From an uncultured Ventosimonas sp. (GTDB lineage Bacteria > Pseudomonadota > Gammaproteobacteria > Pseudomonadales > Pseudomonadaceae), in the NCBI GenBank assembly GCA_945283395.1, contig CALYQH010000036.1, positions 1-9,000 of the forward strand: a stretch of 9,000 nucleotides of DNA, in the 5' to 3' direction. How positions within the stretch are numbered: position 1 is the stretch's first letter; every line of letters begins with the position of its first letter. Made by a program: the position numbers and the translations under genes. Positions 1 to 5,839 of the stretch are shown here, piece by piece. Under the pieces are notes generated by a model. That model made no database searches. It saw only the letters and a program-made list of their open reading frames with translations, and was not told the origin of the DNA.

Positions 1-2
1 AA

Positions 3-701
3 CTAAAGCAAATAATATTACTTATTCAACAGTTAAATCCTAAACCGGGCGGTCAAATAACCGCGAAAGAACCTGAATATATTATTCCTGATGTAATTAT
101 CCGTAGAAATAGAGAGAAATGGCTAGTTGAGCTTAATCAAGAAGCTATCCCTAAAATTAGAATAAATTCACAATATGCTAGCTATGTAAAACGTGCAGAT
201 AGTGGCGAAGACAATACATTTTTGAAAAATCAGTTACAAGAAGCGCGCTGGTTTATCAAAAGCTTACAAAGTCGTAATGAAACATTAATGAAGGTAGCAA
301 CCCAAATAGTAGAACATCAAAGAGGTTTCTTAGAGTATGGCGAGGAAGCGATGAAGCCATTAGTACTAGCAGAAGTAGCTGATGCGGTGGGGATGCATGA
401 GTCAACTATTTCACGGGTTACTACGCAAAAATATATGTATACTCCTCGCGGTATTTATGAGTTGAAATACTTTTTCTCAAGTCATGTCAATACCTCTGAG
501 GGGGGGGAATGTTCCTCAACAGCAATACGCGCTATTATTAAGAAACTTGTGGCAGCTGAAAACCCTCAAAAGCCTTTGAGTGATAGTAAATTGACAGCCT
601 TACTTAAAGAGCAGGGGGTTCAAGTAGCAAGACGTACGGTAGCTAAATATAGAGAAGCTATGGGGATAGGGCCATCTAATGAACGTAAAAAGTTATTGTA
701 A
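3..701 (+). CDS. rpoN: RNA polymerase sigma-54 factor RpoN, C-terminal part (5' end outside window)
   Basis: Sigma-54 directs RNA polymerase to -24/-12 promoters that need AAA+ activators, typically for nitrogen, motility and surface genes. The reading frame is open from the first bases, so the gene is cut by the window edge. 232 residues are visible, about half of the family length (477 aa in E. coli). The visible part starts in the core-binding domain (LNPKPGGQI, 31-57), continues through a helix-turn-helix (visible residues about 122-140, [19 protein letters not shown]), and ends with a perfect RpoN box [10 protein letters not shown] at 209-218 (627-656), which reads the -24 element. The C-terminus PSNERKKLL is typical. 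There is no in-frame start near the left edge: the TTG at 222 is an internal leucine codon. The gene carries a run of eight G at 500-507 in otherwise AT-rich DNA. Family assignment is near certain. Confidence 0.97.
   Translation, partial: LKQIILLIQQLNPKPGGQITAKEPEYIIPDVIIRRNREKWLVELNQEAIPKIRINSQYASYVKRADSGEDNTFLKNQLQEARWFIKSLQSRNETLMKVATQIVEHQRGFLEYGEEAMKPLVLAEVADAVGMHESTISRVTTQKYMYTPRGIYELKYFFSSHVNTSEGGECSSTAIRAIIKKLVAAENPQKPLSDSKLTALLKEQGVQVARRTVAKYREAMGIGPSNERKKLL
366..422 (+). other. Helix-turn-helix motif within RpoN
   Basis: This coding segment gives [19 protein letters not shown], the helix-turn-helix of sigma-54 that lies upstream of the RpoN box. In the family this region contributes to recognition of the -12 side of the promoter. 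Confidence 0.8.
627..656 (+). other. RpoN box coding segment
   Basis: It encodes [10 protein letters not shown], the ten-residue signature of sigma-54 that contacts the -24 promoter element. It is unchanged from the family consensus, so promoter specificity should be standard. Confidence 0.95.
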
Positions 702-763
702 AGAATTGCCGATGAGGCATGTATAACCTTGTACCTAATATGGGAACAAGTCATCAAAATGTT

Positions 764-769
764 AAGGAG
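764..769 (+). promoter_or_regulatory. Ribosome binding site of hpf
   Basis: AAGGAG lies 6 bases before the ATG at 776. It is the clearest Shine-Dalgarno sequence in the window, and it decides the start: an in-frame ATG at 719 would add 19 residues with no family counterpart and would place this site inside the coding region. Confidence 0.85.
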
Positions 770-775
770 AAATGT

Positions 776-1063
776 ATGCAAATTAACATTACTGGTCATC
801 AATTAGATATTACTGATGCGCTTCGTAATTATGTAGATGAAAAGTTCATACGTCTTGAAAGACACTTTGGCAAGATAACTAGTGCGCAAGTTATTATGAG
901 TGTAGAAAAGCTTAATCAAAAAATTGATGCAATACTTAGATTGGCAGGAGGGGATGTTGCTGCAAGTGCAGAAAATTCAGATATGTATGCAGCCATTGAT
1001 GCATTAGTGGATAAATTAGATAGACAGTTGATTAAATTTAAAGAAAAACGCCAAAAACATTGA
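776..1063 (+). CDS. hpf: Ribosome hibernation promoting factor HPF (short form)
   Basis: HPF binds the decoding centre of the 30S subunit in stationary phase and, together with RMF in gammaproteobacteria, promotes inactive 100S ribosome dimers. The product is 95 residues, the same length as E. coli HPF. It opens with MQINITGHQLDITDALRNYV and shows the family's beta-alpha-beta-beta-beta-alpha pattern, with the DMYAAIDALVDKLDRQL helix near the end. It lacks the long C-terminal dimerisation domain, so it is the short HPF type rather than long HPF. The start at 776 is chosen over the ATG at 719 because of the strong AAGGAG and the family N-terminus. It lies 74 bp after rpoN in the usual sigma-54 gene order, so cotranscription with rpoN is likely. 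Downstream comes an unusually long AT-rich gap before ptsN. Confidence 0.95.
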   Translation: MQINITGHQLDITDALRNYVDEKFIRLERHFGKITSAQVIMSVEKLNQKIDAILRLAGGDVAASAENSDMYAAIDALVDKLDRQLIKFKEKRQKH

Positions 1064-1075
1064 CTTATTGTTAAC

Positions 1076-1126
1076 AAGAGCTTGAAAGTAATAAAATTAT
1101 ATAATAGTTTATGAAATCAAGCTCTT
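1076..1126 (+). repeat. Inverted repeat downstream of hpf
   Basis: AAGAGCTTGA (1076-1085) and its exact complement TCAAGCTCTT (1117-1126) flank a 31-base AT-rich loop. Within the loop ATAAA (1091-1095) can pair with TTTAT (1108-1112) to lengthen the hairpin. It begins 12 bases after the hpf stop. No T-run follows, so it is not a standard intrinsic terminator. An mRNA-stabilising 3' end, a processing site or a leaky attenuator are possible. Confidence 0.5.
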
Positions 1127-1127
1127 A
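1115..1127 (+). promoter_or_regulatory. Possible IHF binding site
   Basis: AATCAAGCTCTTA matches the IHF consensus WATCAANNNNTTR at every fixed position. It overlaps the right arm of the inverted repeat and lies about 110 bases upstream of the candidate ptsN promoter. In AT-rich DNA such a match can arise by chance, so this is a suggestion only. Confidence 0.25.
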
Positions 1128-1199
1128 TCATATATTAAGTTTGATCAGGTCATAGTAAAATAATTTTATTGTGTTTGTTAATAATAAGAAATAATGGTA

Positions 1200-1219
1200 T
1201 TTATAAAAATTTTTATAAA
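1200..1219. repeat. AT-only perfect palindrome, 20 bp
   Basis: Positions 1200-1209 (TTTATAAAAA) are the exact reverse complement of 1210-1219, giving a 20-bp palindrome made only of A and T. It sits about 20 bases upstream of the candidate ptsN -35 box. It could act as an UP-like or curved-DNA element, or be a by-product of low GC content. Confidence 0.45.
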
Positions 1220-1238
1220 ATTTAAAAGGGACTGTTCA

Positions 1239-1267
1239 TTGAATATTAGTGTTATAAGCTATATTAT
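1239..1267 (+). promoter_or_regulatory. Candidate sigma-70-type promoter for ptsN
   Basis: TTGAAT (1239-1244) and TATTAT (1262-1267) are separated by 17 bases, matching the -35 and -10 consensus at 4/6 and 5/6 positions. Transcription would begin near 1274, leaving a leader of about 28 bases before the ATG at 1302. The alternative ATG at 1281 would be almost leaderless, so this promoter supports the later start. This is read by eye; AT-rich DNA yields false promoters. Confidence 0.35.
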
Positions 1268-1301
1268 TGATGATCCATAAATGTTCTTTCTAGCCGGTTC
1301 T

Positions 1302-1769
1302 ATGATTCAATTAAAAGATATTATTAATATAAACCAAATATTGGTAAATACTGCAATTACAAGTAAAAAGAGAGCGATAGAAGCTTTATCGCAGGTTATT
1401 GTAGCAAACCATAAAGAGTTAGATGAACAACAGGTTTTTGATCATTTTATTGAGCGAGAAAGACTTGGTTCAACAGGTTTTGGTAATGGTGTTGCTATTC
1501 CTCATTGTCGTATCCCAAATTGTCAAGAACCTATAGTAGCTATCCTGAAATTGCCTGCTGCTATTGATTTTTCTGCCATTGATGAAAAGCCAGTAGATAT
1601 TTTAATAGCGTTGGTGGTGCCTGAACAGGCCACTGAAGATCATTTGCAACTTCTTAAGCAAATTGCTGAATTATTAACTAAGACCGGGTTATGTGAAAAG
1701 TTACGTAAAGCAACCACTAGTGAAGAAATATATCAACTTATGGTGAATAATATGGAAAATAATAGTTAG
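1302..1769 (+). CDS. ptsN: Nitrogen regulatory phosphotransferase EIIA-Ntr (PtsN)
   Basis: PtsN is the terminal phosphoryl acceptor of the PTS-Ntr chain (PtsP to PtsO to PtsN). It regulates targets such as potassium transport, carbon storage and stress responses rather than transporting sugar. The product is 155 residues with the EIIA fold: [13 protein letters not shown] near the N-terminus, then [17 protein letters not shown] holding the phosphorylated histidine (His68 from this start), and a closing EEIYQLM helix. The start at 1302 (MIQLKDII) is preferred over the in-frame ATG at 1281 because pseudomonad PtsN begins MIRLE-like and numbers the active histidine 68. Neither start has a clear Shine-Dalgarno. 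The gene is 238 bp from hpf but only 4 bp from rapZ, so ptsN, rapZ and ptsO probably form one transcription unit. Family is certain; the exact start is moderately sure. Confidence 0.94.
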   Translation: MIQLKDIININQILVNTAITSKKRAIEALSQVIVANHKELDEQQVFDHFIERERLGSTGFGNGVAIPHCRIPNCQEPIVAILKLPAAIDFSAIDEKPVDILIALVVPEQATEDHLQLLKQIAELLTKTGLCEKLRKATTSEEIYQLMVNNMENNS

Positions 1770-1773
1770 ATTT

Positions 1774-2637
1774 ATGCGTCTAATAATTATTAGTGGCCGC
1801 TCAGGCTCAGGTAAAACTACTGCCCTGCATTTATTGGAGGATAGTGGATTTTATTGTATAGATAATTTACCCGCGAGCTTATTTACTTCGGCTATTGATC
1901 AGGCGTTATTACAAACTGAAATAATTCAACCCAAAATAGCGGTATCTATTGATGCAAGAAGTTTACCTAGGCAAATAGAGAAATTTCCTGAAATTTTTGA
2001 AAAACTTAGAGCTAAATATATACAATGTGACCTTGTATTTTTAGATGCTAAGGATGAGGTATTAATTAAAAGATTTTCAGAGACAAGACGCCGCCATCCT
2101 TTAACTGCTACGGCTAGATCATTGTCTTTAATTGAAGCAGTAACTGGTGAGTCTAAGTTGTTAGCTCCTATTGTAAATCTGGCCACCTTATATGTAGATA
2201 CTAGCGATTTAAATTTATATCAATTACAGGATTTTTTAAAACTTCATTTAATAGAAGAGCCAGACCTAGGTACGGCCTTCTTAATAGAATCTTTTGGGTT
2301 TAAAAGGGGTATTCCGATTGATGCTGATTGGGTATTCGACTTGCGGGCCCTTCCTAACCCCTATTGGGTGCCTGAATTGAGAAATTTGAAAGGTACTGAT
2401 CAAGGGGTTATAGATTATTTGAACCAGCAGCCTGAAGTAGTAGAGATGAAAACAGATATCTTAACTTTTCTTAGCAAGTGGTTGCCTCGCGTAGCTTCTA
2501 CTAAACGGTCTTACATAACTATTGCGGTAGGTTGTACTGGTGGGCAACATAGATCAGTCTATATGGCTGAGCAAATAGCCACAGATTTAAAGAAAACATT
2601 AAAAAATATTCAGGTGCGGCATAGAGATCTACCTTGA
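1774..2637 (+). CDS. rapZ: RNase adaptor protein RapZ (YvcJ/YhbJ family, P-loop)
   Basis: In enterobacteria RapZ presents the small RNA GlmZ to RNase E and thereby tunes GlmS and amino-sugar synthesis; elsewhere it is a nucleotide-binding regulator. The product is 287 residues (E. coli 284). It has a Walker A motif GRSGSGKT at 8-15 directly after a hydrophobic first strand, a Walker B-like CDLVFLDA at 85-92, [11 protein letters not shown] at 188-198 and the C-terminal signature [15 protein letters not shown] at 253-267. It starts 4 bases after ptsN with no clear ribosome binding site, suggesting translational coupling. The protein ends at HRDLP, directly after the conserved VRHRDL region, and lacks the basic KRK tail that E. 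coli RapZ uses for RNA contact. The GlmZ role therefore should not be assumed here. Confidence 0.95.
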   Translation: MRLIIISGRSGSGKTTALHLLEDSGFYCIDNLPASLFTSAIDQALLQTEIIQPKIAVSIDARSLPRQIEKFPEIFEKLRAKYIQCDLVFLDAKDEVLIKRFSETRRRHPLTATARSLSLIEAVTGESKLLAPIVNLATLYVDTSDLNLYQLQDFLKLHLIEEPDLGTAFLIESFGFKRGIPIDADWVFDLRALPNPYWVPELRNLKGTDQGVIDYLNQQPEVVEMKTDILTFLSKWLPRVASTKRSYITIAVGCTGGQHRSVYMAEQIATDLKKTLKNIQVRHRDLP

Positions 2638-2653
2638 TAGAGGCATTGCTTAT

Positions 2654-2926
2654 ATGATTTCTAAAGATATTACTATCATCAATCAACTAGGGCTACATGC
2701 TAGGGCGGCTGCTAAATTTGTAGGAACAGCAGGACGTTTTAAGTGTGCTATAAAGGTAGGGCGTAATTCGGATTCCTTAGTTGACGGTAAAAGTATTATG
2801 TCTGTTATGATGTTAGCTGCTGGTAAGGGAACATCACTGCATTTGGTGACTGACGGTAATGATGAGGCAGAAGCTATGCAGGCTATGGTAGAATTAATAG
2901 AGAATTACTTTGGGGAAGGTAAGTAA
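2654..2926 (+). CDS. ptsO: HPr-like phosphocarrier NPr (PtsO)
   Basis: PtsO carries phosphate from PtsP (EI-Ntr) to PtsN in the nitrogen PTS. It has 90 residues, the same as E. coli NPr. The active-site motif GLHARAAAKFV places the phosphorylated histidine at position 15. The usual proline of GLHARPA is alanine, which is common in pseudomonad PtsO. GKSIMSVMML carries Ser47 at the position of the HPr regulatory serine. Its place as last gene of the rpoN cluster, 16 bp after rapZ, separates it from sugar-PTS HPr. A weak AGAGG at 2639-2643 precedes the ATG by 10 bases. The genes ptsP and a sugar PTS are not in the window. Confidence 0.94.
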   Translation: MISKDITIINQLGLHARAAAKFVGTAGRFKCAIKVGRNSDSLVDGKSIMSVMMLAAGKGTSLHLVTDGNDEAEAMQAMVELIENYFGEGK

Positions 2927-2938
2927 TTTTTGAATGTT

Positions 2939-3001
2939 AGGTAATATATTGTCTGCTAGTTTTTCCATAGAAAAAAGGATGATTACCTTAATGTATTACC
3001 T
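2939..3001 (+). repeat. Imperfect hairpin between ptsO and dxs
   Basis: AGGTAATATATT (2939-2950) pairs with AATGTATTACCT (2990-3001), giving 12 pairs with one G-U wobble around a 39-base loop. A second copy of ATTACCT at 2982-2988 offers an alternative partner, so two mutually exclusive stems are possible. It follows ptsO by 12 bases. There is no good T-tract after it, so it is a weak terminator or 3' stabiliser at best. Confidence 0.35.
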
Positions 3002-3019
3002 TATTATATAGTTTAAACA

Positions 3020-3029
3020 TAACCGGTTA
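3020..3029. repeat. Palindrome TAACCGGTTA upstream of dxs
   Basis: A perfect 10-bp palindrome with a GC centre in AT-rich DNA lies 75 bases before dxs, next to another palindrome GTTTAAAC at 3011-3018. Such symmetry suits a dimeric regulator, but no known operator is recognised. No convincing promoter boxes for dxs could be fixed in this gap. Confidence 0.3.
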
Positions 3030-3104
3030 ATAAAACGAATTTAACAGGTTGGTAATAACTTAATTTAGTTAAACTGTCCTATTTATAAATAATGAATACT
3101 CCTG

Positions 3105-5000
3105 ATGACAATCACTTTTACTGAAATTCCTAGGCAGCGGCCTATCACTCCAATACTTGATACTATAGTAACGCCAAAGCAATTACGCCATTTAACTGAG
3201 CCTGAGCTTATGCTATTGGCAGATGAATTAAGAGCATATTTACTTTATACAGTTGGACAAACAGGAGGACATTTCGGGGCGGGGCTTGGCGTTGTAGAAT
3301 TAACCATTGCTTTACATTATGTTTATGATACCCCTAATGATAGGTTAGTTTGGGATGTAGGACATCAAGCTTATCCTCATAAAATTTTAACTGGTCGTCG
3401 TGAGCAAATGGCCACTTTACGCCAGAAAGGTGGTTTAGCTGCATTCCCTAGGCGTACTGAGAGTGAATATGATAGTTTTGGAGTAGGTCATTCCAGTACC
3501 TCTATTAGCGCTGCATTAGGTATGGCTATAGCGGCTAGCTTACAGGGTAGTAATAGAAAGAGTATTGCAGTAATAGGCGATGGGGCATTAACCGCAGGAA
3601 TGGCTTTTGAAGCATTAAACCATGCTACGGTAGTTGATGCTGATATGCTAATTATTCTTAATGATAATGAGATGTCTATTTCAGATAACATAGGCGGATT
3701 ATCTAATCATTTAGCTAAAATATTATCTAGCCAAGCCTATCGAAATGTCAGAGATAACAGTAAGAAAATACTATCTCATTTACCAGGTGCATGGACGATA
3801 GCACGTTTAGCAGAAGGCTATGCAAAAGGTATTATTGCGCCTACTACTTTATTTGAAGCGTTAGGTTGGAATTATATAGGGCCTATTGATGGGCACGACC
3901 TCCCAACACTTATAGCTACTTTGCGAAATATGCGTAATTTGGCGGGGCCGCAGTTTCTCCATGTTATTACTAAAAAAGGTAAAGGGTTTGCCCCAGCGGA
4001 AAAAAACCCTACCGCTTATCATGCCATTAGCAAATTAGAAACTAATAACGATAAACCTAACGGCAATGGCAGCCCTTCATATTCGAATATTTTTGGGCAA
4101 TGGCTATGTGATATGGCCGCCCAAGATGAGCGGTTGATTGGCATTACTCCTGCTATGAAAGAGGGATCTGATTTAGTAGCTTTTAGTAAGCAATATCCTA
4201 AACGTTATTTTGATGTGGCTATTGCCGAACAACATGCAGTTACATTAGCCGCTGGAATGGCCTGTGATGGACTTAAACCAGTTGTAGCTATTTATTCAAC
4301 TTTCTTACAAAGAGCGTTTGATCAGTTAATTCATGACGTTGCTATTCAACATTTAGATGTCTTGTTTGCAATTGATAGGGCAGGGTTAGTGGGGGAAGAT
4401 GGCCCGACCCATGCGGGTAGTTTTGATTTAACTTATTTACGCTGTATCCCAGGGATAGTTATTATGACCCCTAGTGATGAGAATGAACTACGGCAAATGT
4501 TAACTACTGGTTATTTGCATAATGGCCCAGCAGCTGTGAGATATCCAAGAGGTTCAGGCCCTAATGCAATAGTACAAACTAGTTTAGAACCTATCGCCAT
4601 AGGTAAAGCGCTTATCAAGCGCAAAGGCCAGCATATTGCTATGCTTGTGTTTGGTGTACAGTTAGCAGAAGCGCTTAAAGCAGCGGATAAATTAGATGCT
4701 ACGGTAGTAGATATGCGCTTTGTTAAACCTTTAGATGAGCAACTAATAAAACAGCTAGCTAAGCAACATAAGTTATTAGTGACTATTGAAGAAAACAGCA
4801 TTATGGGAGGAGCTGGTTCCGCGGTAGGTGAGTTTTTAGCTAAGGAAAATTACTTAAATCCTTTGTTACAATTAGGCTTGCCAGATGCTTTTGTCGAACA
4901 TGCTACCTCTAGTAAGATGTTAGCTGAGTGTGGCTTAGATGCAGTAGGCATCGAAAAAGCTATTAGTAATAGAGTAGAGGTTATGAAAAATAGCTTATGA
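3105..5000 (+). CDS. dxs: 1-deoxy-D-xylulose-5-phosphate synthase
   Basis: Dxs condenses pyruvate and glyceraldehyde 3-phosphate with thiamine diphosphate to give DXP, the entry step of the MEP isoprenoid pathway and a precursor of thiamine and pyridoxal phosphate. The product is a soluble 631-residue protein (E. coli 620). GGHFGAGLG (54-62) holds the catalytic histidine 56. The TPP/magnesium motif is GDG at 158-160 continuing to NDN at 186-188. The pyrimidine domain has AIAEQHAV at 372-379 with the key Glu375, and the transketolase C-domain has [11 protein letters not shown] and [11 protein letters not shown]. The N-terminus (EIPRQRP) resembles pseudomonad Dxs, which supports the ATG at 3105. 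No Shine-Dalgarno is visible, and an out-of-frame ATG at 3092 would give only a ten-codon peptide. The gene overlaps rsmE by 4 bases. Confidence 0.97.
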   Translation: MTITFTEIPRQRPITPILDTIVTPKQLRHLTEPELMLLADELRAYLLYTVGQTGGHFGAGLGVVELTIALHYVYDTPNDRLVWDVGHQAYPHKILTGRREQMATLRQKGGLAAFPRRTESEYDSFGVGHSSTSISAALGMAIAASLQGSNRKSIAVIGDGALTAGMAFEALNHATVVDADMLIILNDNEMSISDNIGGLSNHLAKILSSQAYRNVRDNSKKILSHLPGAWTIARLAEGYAKGIIAPTTLFEALGWNYIGPIDGHDLPTLIATLRNMRNLAGPQFLHVITKKGKGFAPAEKNPTAYHAISKLETNNDKPNGNGSPSYSNIFGQWLCDMAAQDERLIGITPAMKEGSDLVAFSKQYPKRYFDVAIAEQHAVTLAAGMACDGLKPVVAIYSTFLQRAFDQLIHDVAIQHLDVLFAIDRAGLVGEDGPTHAGSFDLTYLRCIPGIVIMTPSDENELRQMLTTGYLHNGPAAVRYPRGSGPNAIVQTSLEPIAIGKALIKRKGQHIAMLVFGVQLAEALKAADKLDATVVDMRFVKPLDEQLIKQLAKQHKLLVTIEENSIMGGAGSAVGEFLAKENYLNPLLQLGLPDAFVEHATSSKMLAECGLDAVGIEKAISNRVEVMKNSL

Positions 5001-5725
5001 GAATATCACGTTTTTTTGTTAATGAACCATTACAGCTAGGTGAGTATGAGGCGGCTAGTTATCTGGTAAATTATATAGGACGTGTATTAAGATTAACAGT
5101 TGGTTCCTCAGTTCAGTTATTTGATGGATCAGGCATAGAATTTTTGGGACATATTACAGAGATAACTAAAAAAAAAATTATAATAAACTTAACTAAAACG
5201 TTGGTAGGATTAGGCGAGTCACCCTTATATACCCATCTTGGTCAAGGTATGGCGCGTGGCGAAAGAATGGATTTTGTTATCCAAAAAGCTACCGAATTAG
5301 GAGTTAATGAAATTACTCCTTTGTTTACTGAACGTTGCGAAGTTAAATTAGATGAAAATCGTCAAGATAAAAGATGGAATCATTGGTTGCAAATTGCTAT
5401 TAGTGCGTGTGAGCAATGTGGCCGTTCAAAATTACCTATTATCCACCAACCCAAAACTATTACACAATGGTTACAAGGATTAACAGCCGACTTAAAATTA
5501 ATGTTACATCTTGTGGCGGAGCCCATGAAAAATTTTGCTAAACCTGGTTCGTTGGCATTACTCATAGGCCCAGAAGGTGGTTTTGCTCATGATGAAATTA
5601 CTTTAGCTATTCAACAGGGATTTCAGCAAGTGCGCTTAGGTAGTAGAGTATTAAGAACGGAAACTGCACCTATCGTTTCTCTTGCCATAGCACAGCAATT
5701 ATGGGGTGATTTTAATACCAATTAA
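4997..5725 (+). CDS. rsmE: 16S rRNA (uracil1498-N3)-methyltransferase RsmE
   Basis: RsmE uses S-adenosylmethionine to methylate N3 of U1498 in 16S rRNA of the assembled 30S subunit. It has 242 residues (E. coli 243). An N-terminal PUA-like RNA-binding domain (about 1-70) begins MRISRFFV. The SPOUT methyltransferase domain follows, with KATELGV (97-103), ACEQCGR (137-143), the SAM-binding trefoil-knot loop LIGPEGGF (189-196) and [11 protein letters not shown] (214-224). Its ATG overlaps the dxs stop (ATGA), indicating translational coupling. An uninterrupted run of ten A (5168-5177) encodes Lys58-60 near the end of the PUA domain and is a possible slippage site. All catalytic motifs are present. 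The hairpin at 5805 closes the transcript. Confidence 0.96.
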   Translation: MRISRFFVNEPLQLGEYEAASYLVNYIGRVLRLTVGSSVQLFDGSGIEFLGHITEITKKKIIINLTKTLVGLGESPLYTHLGQGMARGERMDFVIQKATELGVNEITPLFTERCEVKLDENRQDKRWNHWLQIAISACEQCGRSKLPIIHQPKTITQWLQGLTADLKLMLHLVAEPMKNFAKPGSLALLIGPEGGFAHDEITLAIQQGFQQVRLGSRVLRTETAPIVSLAIAQQLWGDFNTN

Positions 5726-5804
5726 ATATTGTTAGCTTAAGGTTAGCTAAAAAGAGACCATAGTTTGCATTACTCTAGGTTTTAATATTACTAAAGGCAA
5801 GAAG

Positions 5805-5834
5805 AGGGTATTCTAGCCAAAGAATACCCTTTTT
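5805..5834 (+). terminator. Intrinsic terminator, probably bidirectional, between rsmE and ndvB
   Basis: AGGGTATTCT (5805-5814) pairs perfectly with AGAATACCCT (5821-5830) around a 6-base loop, followed by T residues through 5834. On the minus strand the same stem is followed by a less regular pyrimidine-rich stretch. Lying between two convergent genes, it should stop transcripts from the dxs-rsmE side and probably from ndvB as well. Confidence 0.85.
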
Positions 5835-5839
5835 AATAA

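Noticed and set aside
719..775. In-frame upstream ATG extending hpf by 19 residues
   Set aside because: The extension has no family counterpart and would overlap the strong AAGGAG that serves the ATG at 776.
2690..2715. GLHARAA instead of GLHARPA in PtsO as an unusual active site
   Set aside because: Alanine at this position is common in pseudomonad NPr proteins, and the phosphorylated histidine is kept.
4511..4801. Minus-strand 96-codon open frame inside dxs
   Set aside because: It is antisense to the conserved transketolase C-domain and has no family features. The other antisense frames within rapZ, dxs and rsmE were dismissed for the same reason.
5732..5750. Small stem TTAGCT/AGCTAA just after rsmE as a terminator
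   Set aside because: The stem is six pairs, mostly A-T, with no T-tract; the much stronger hairpin at 5805 explains termination.
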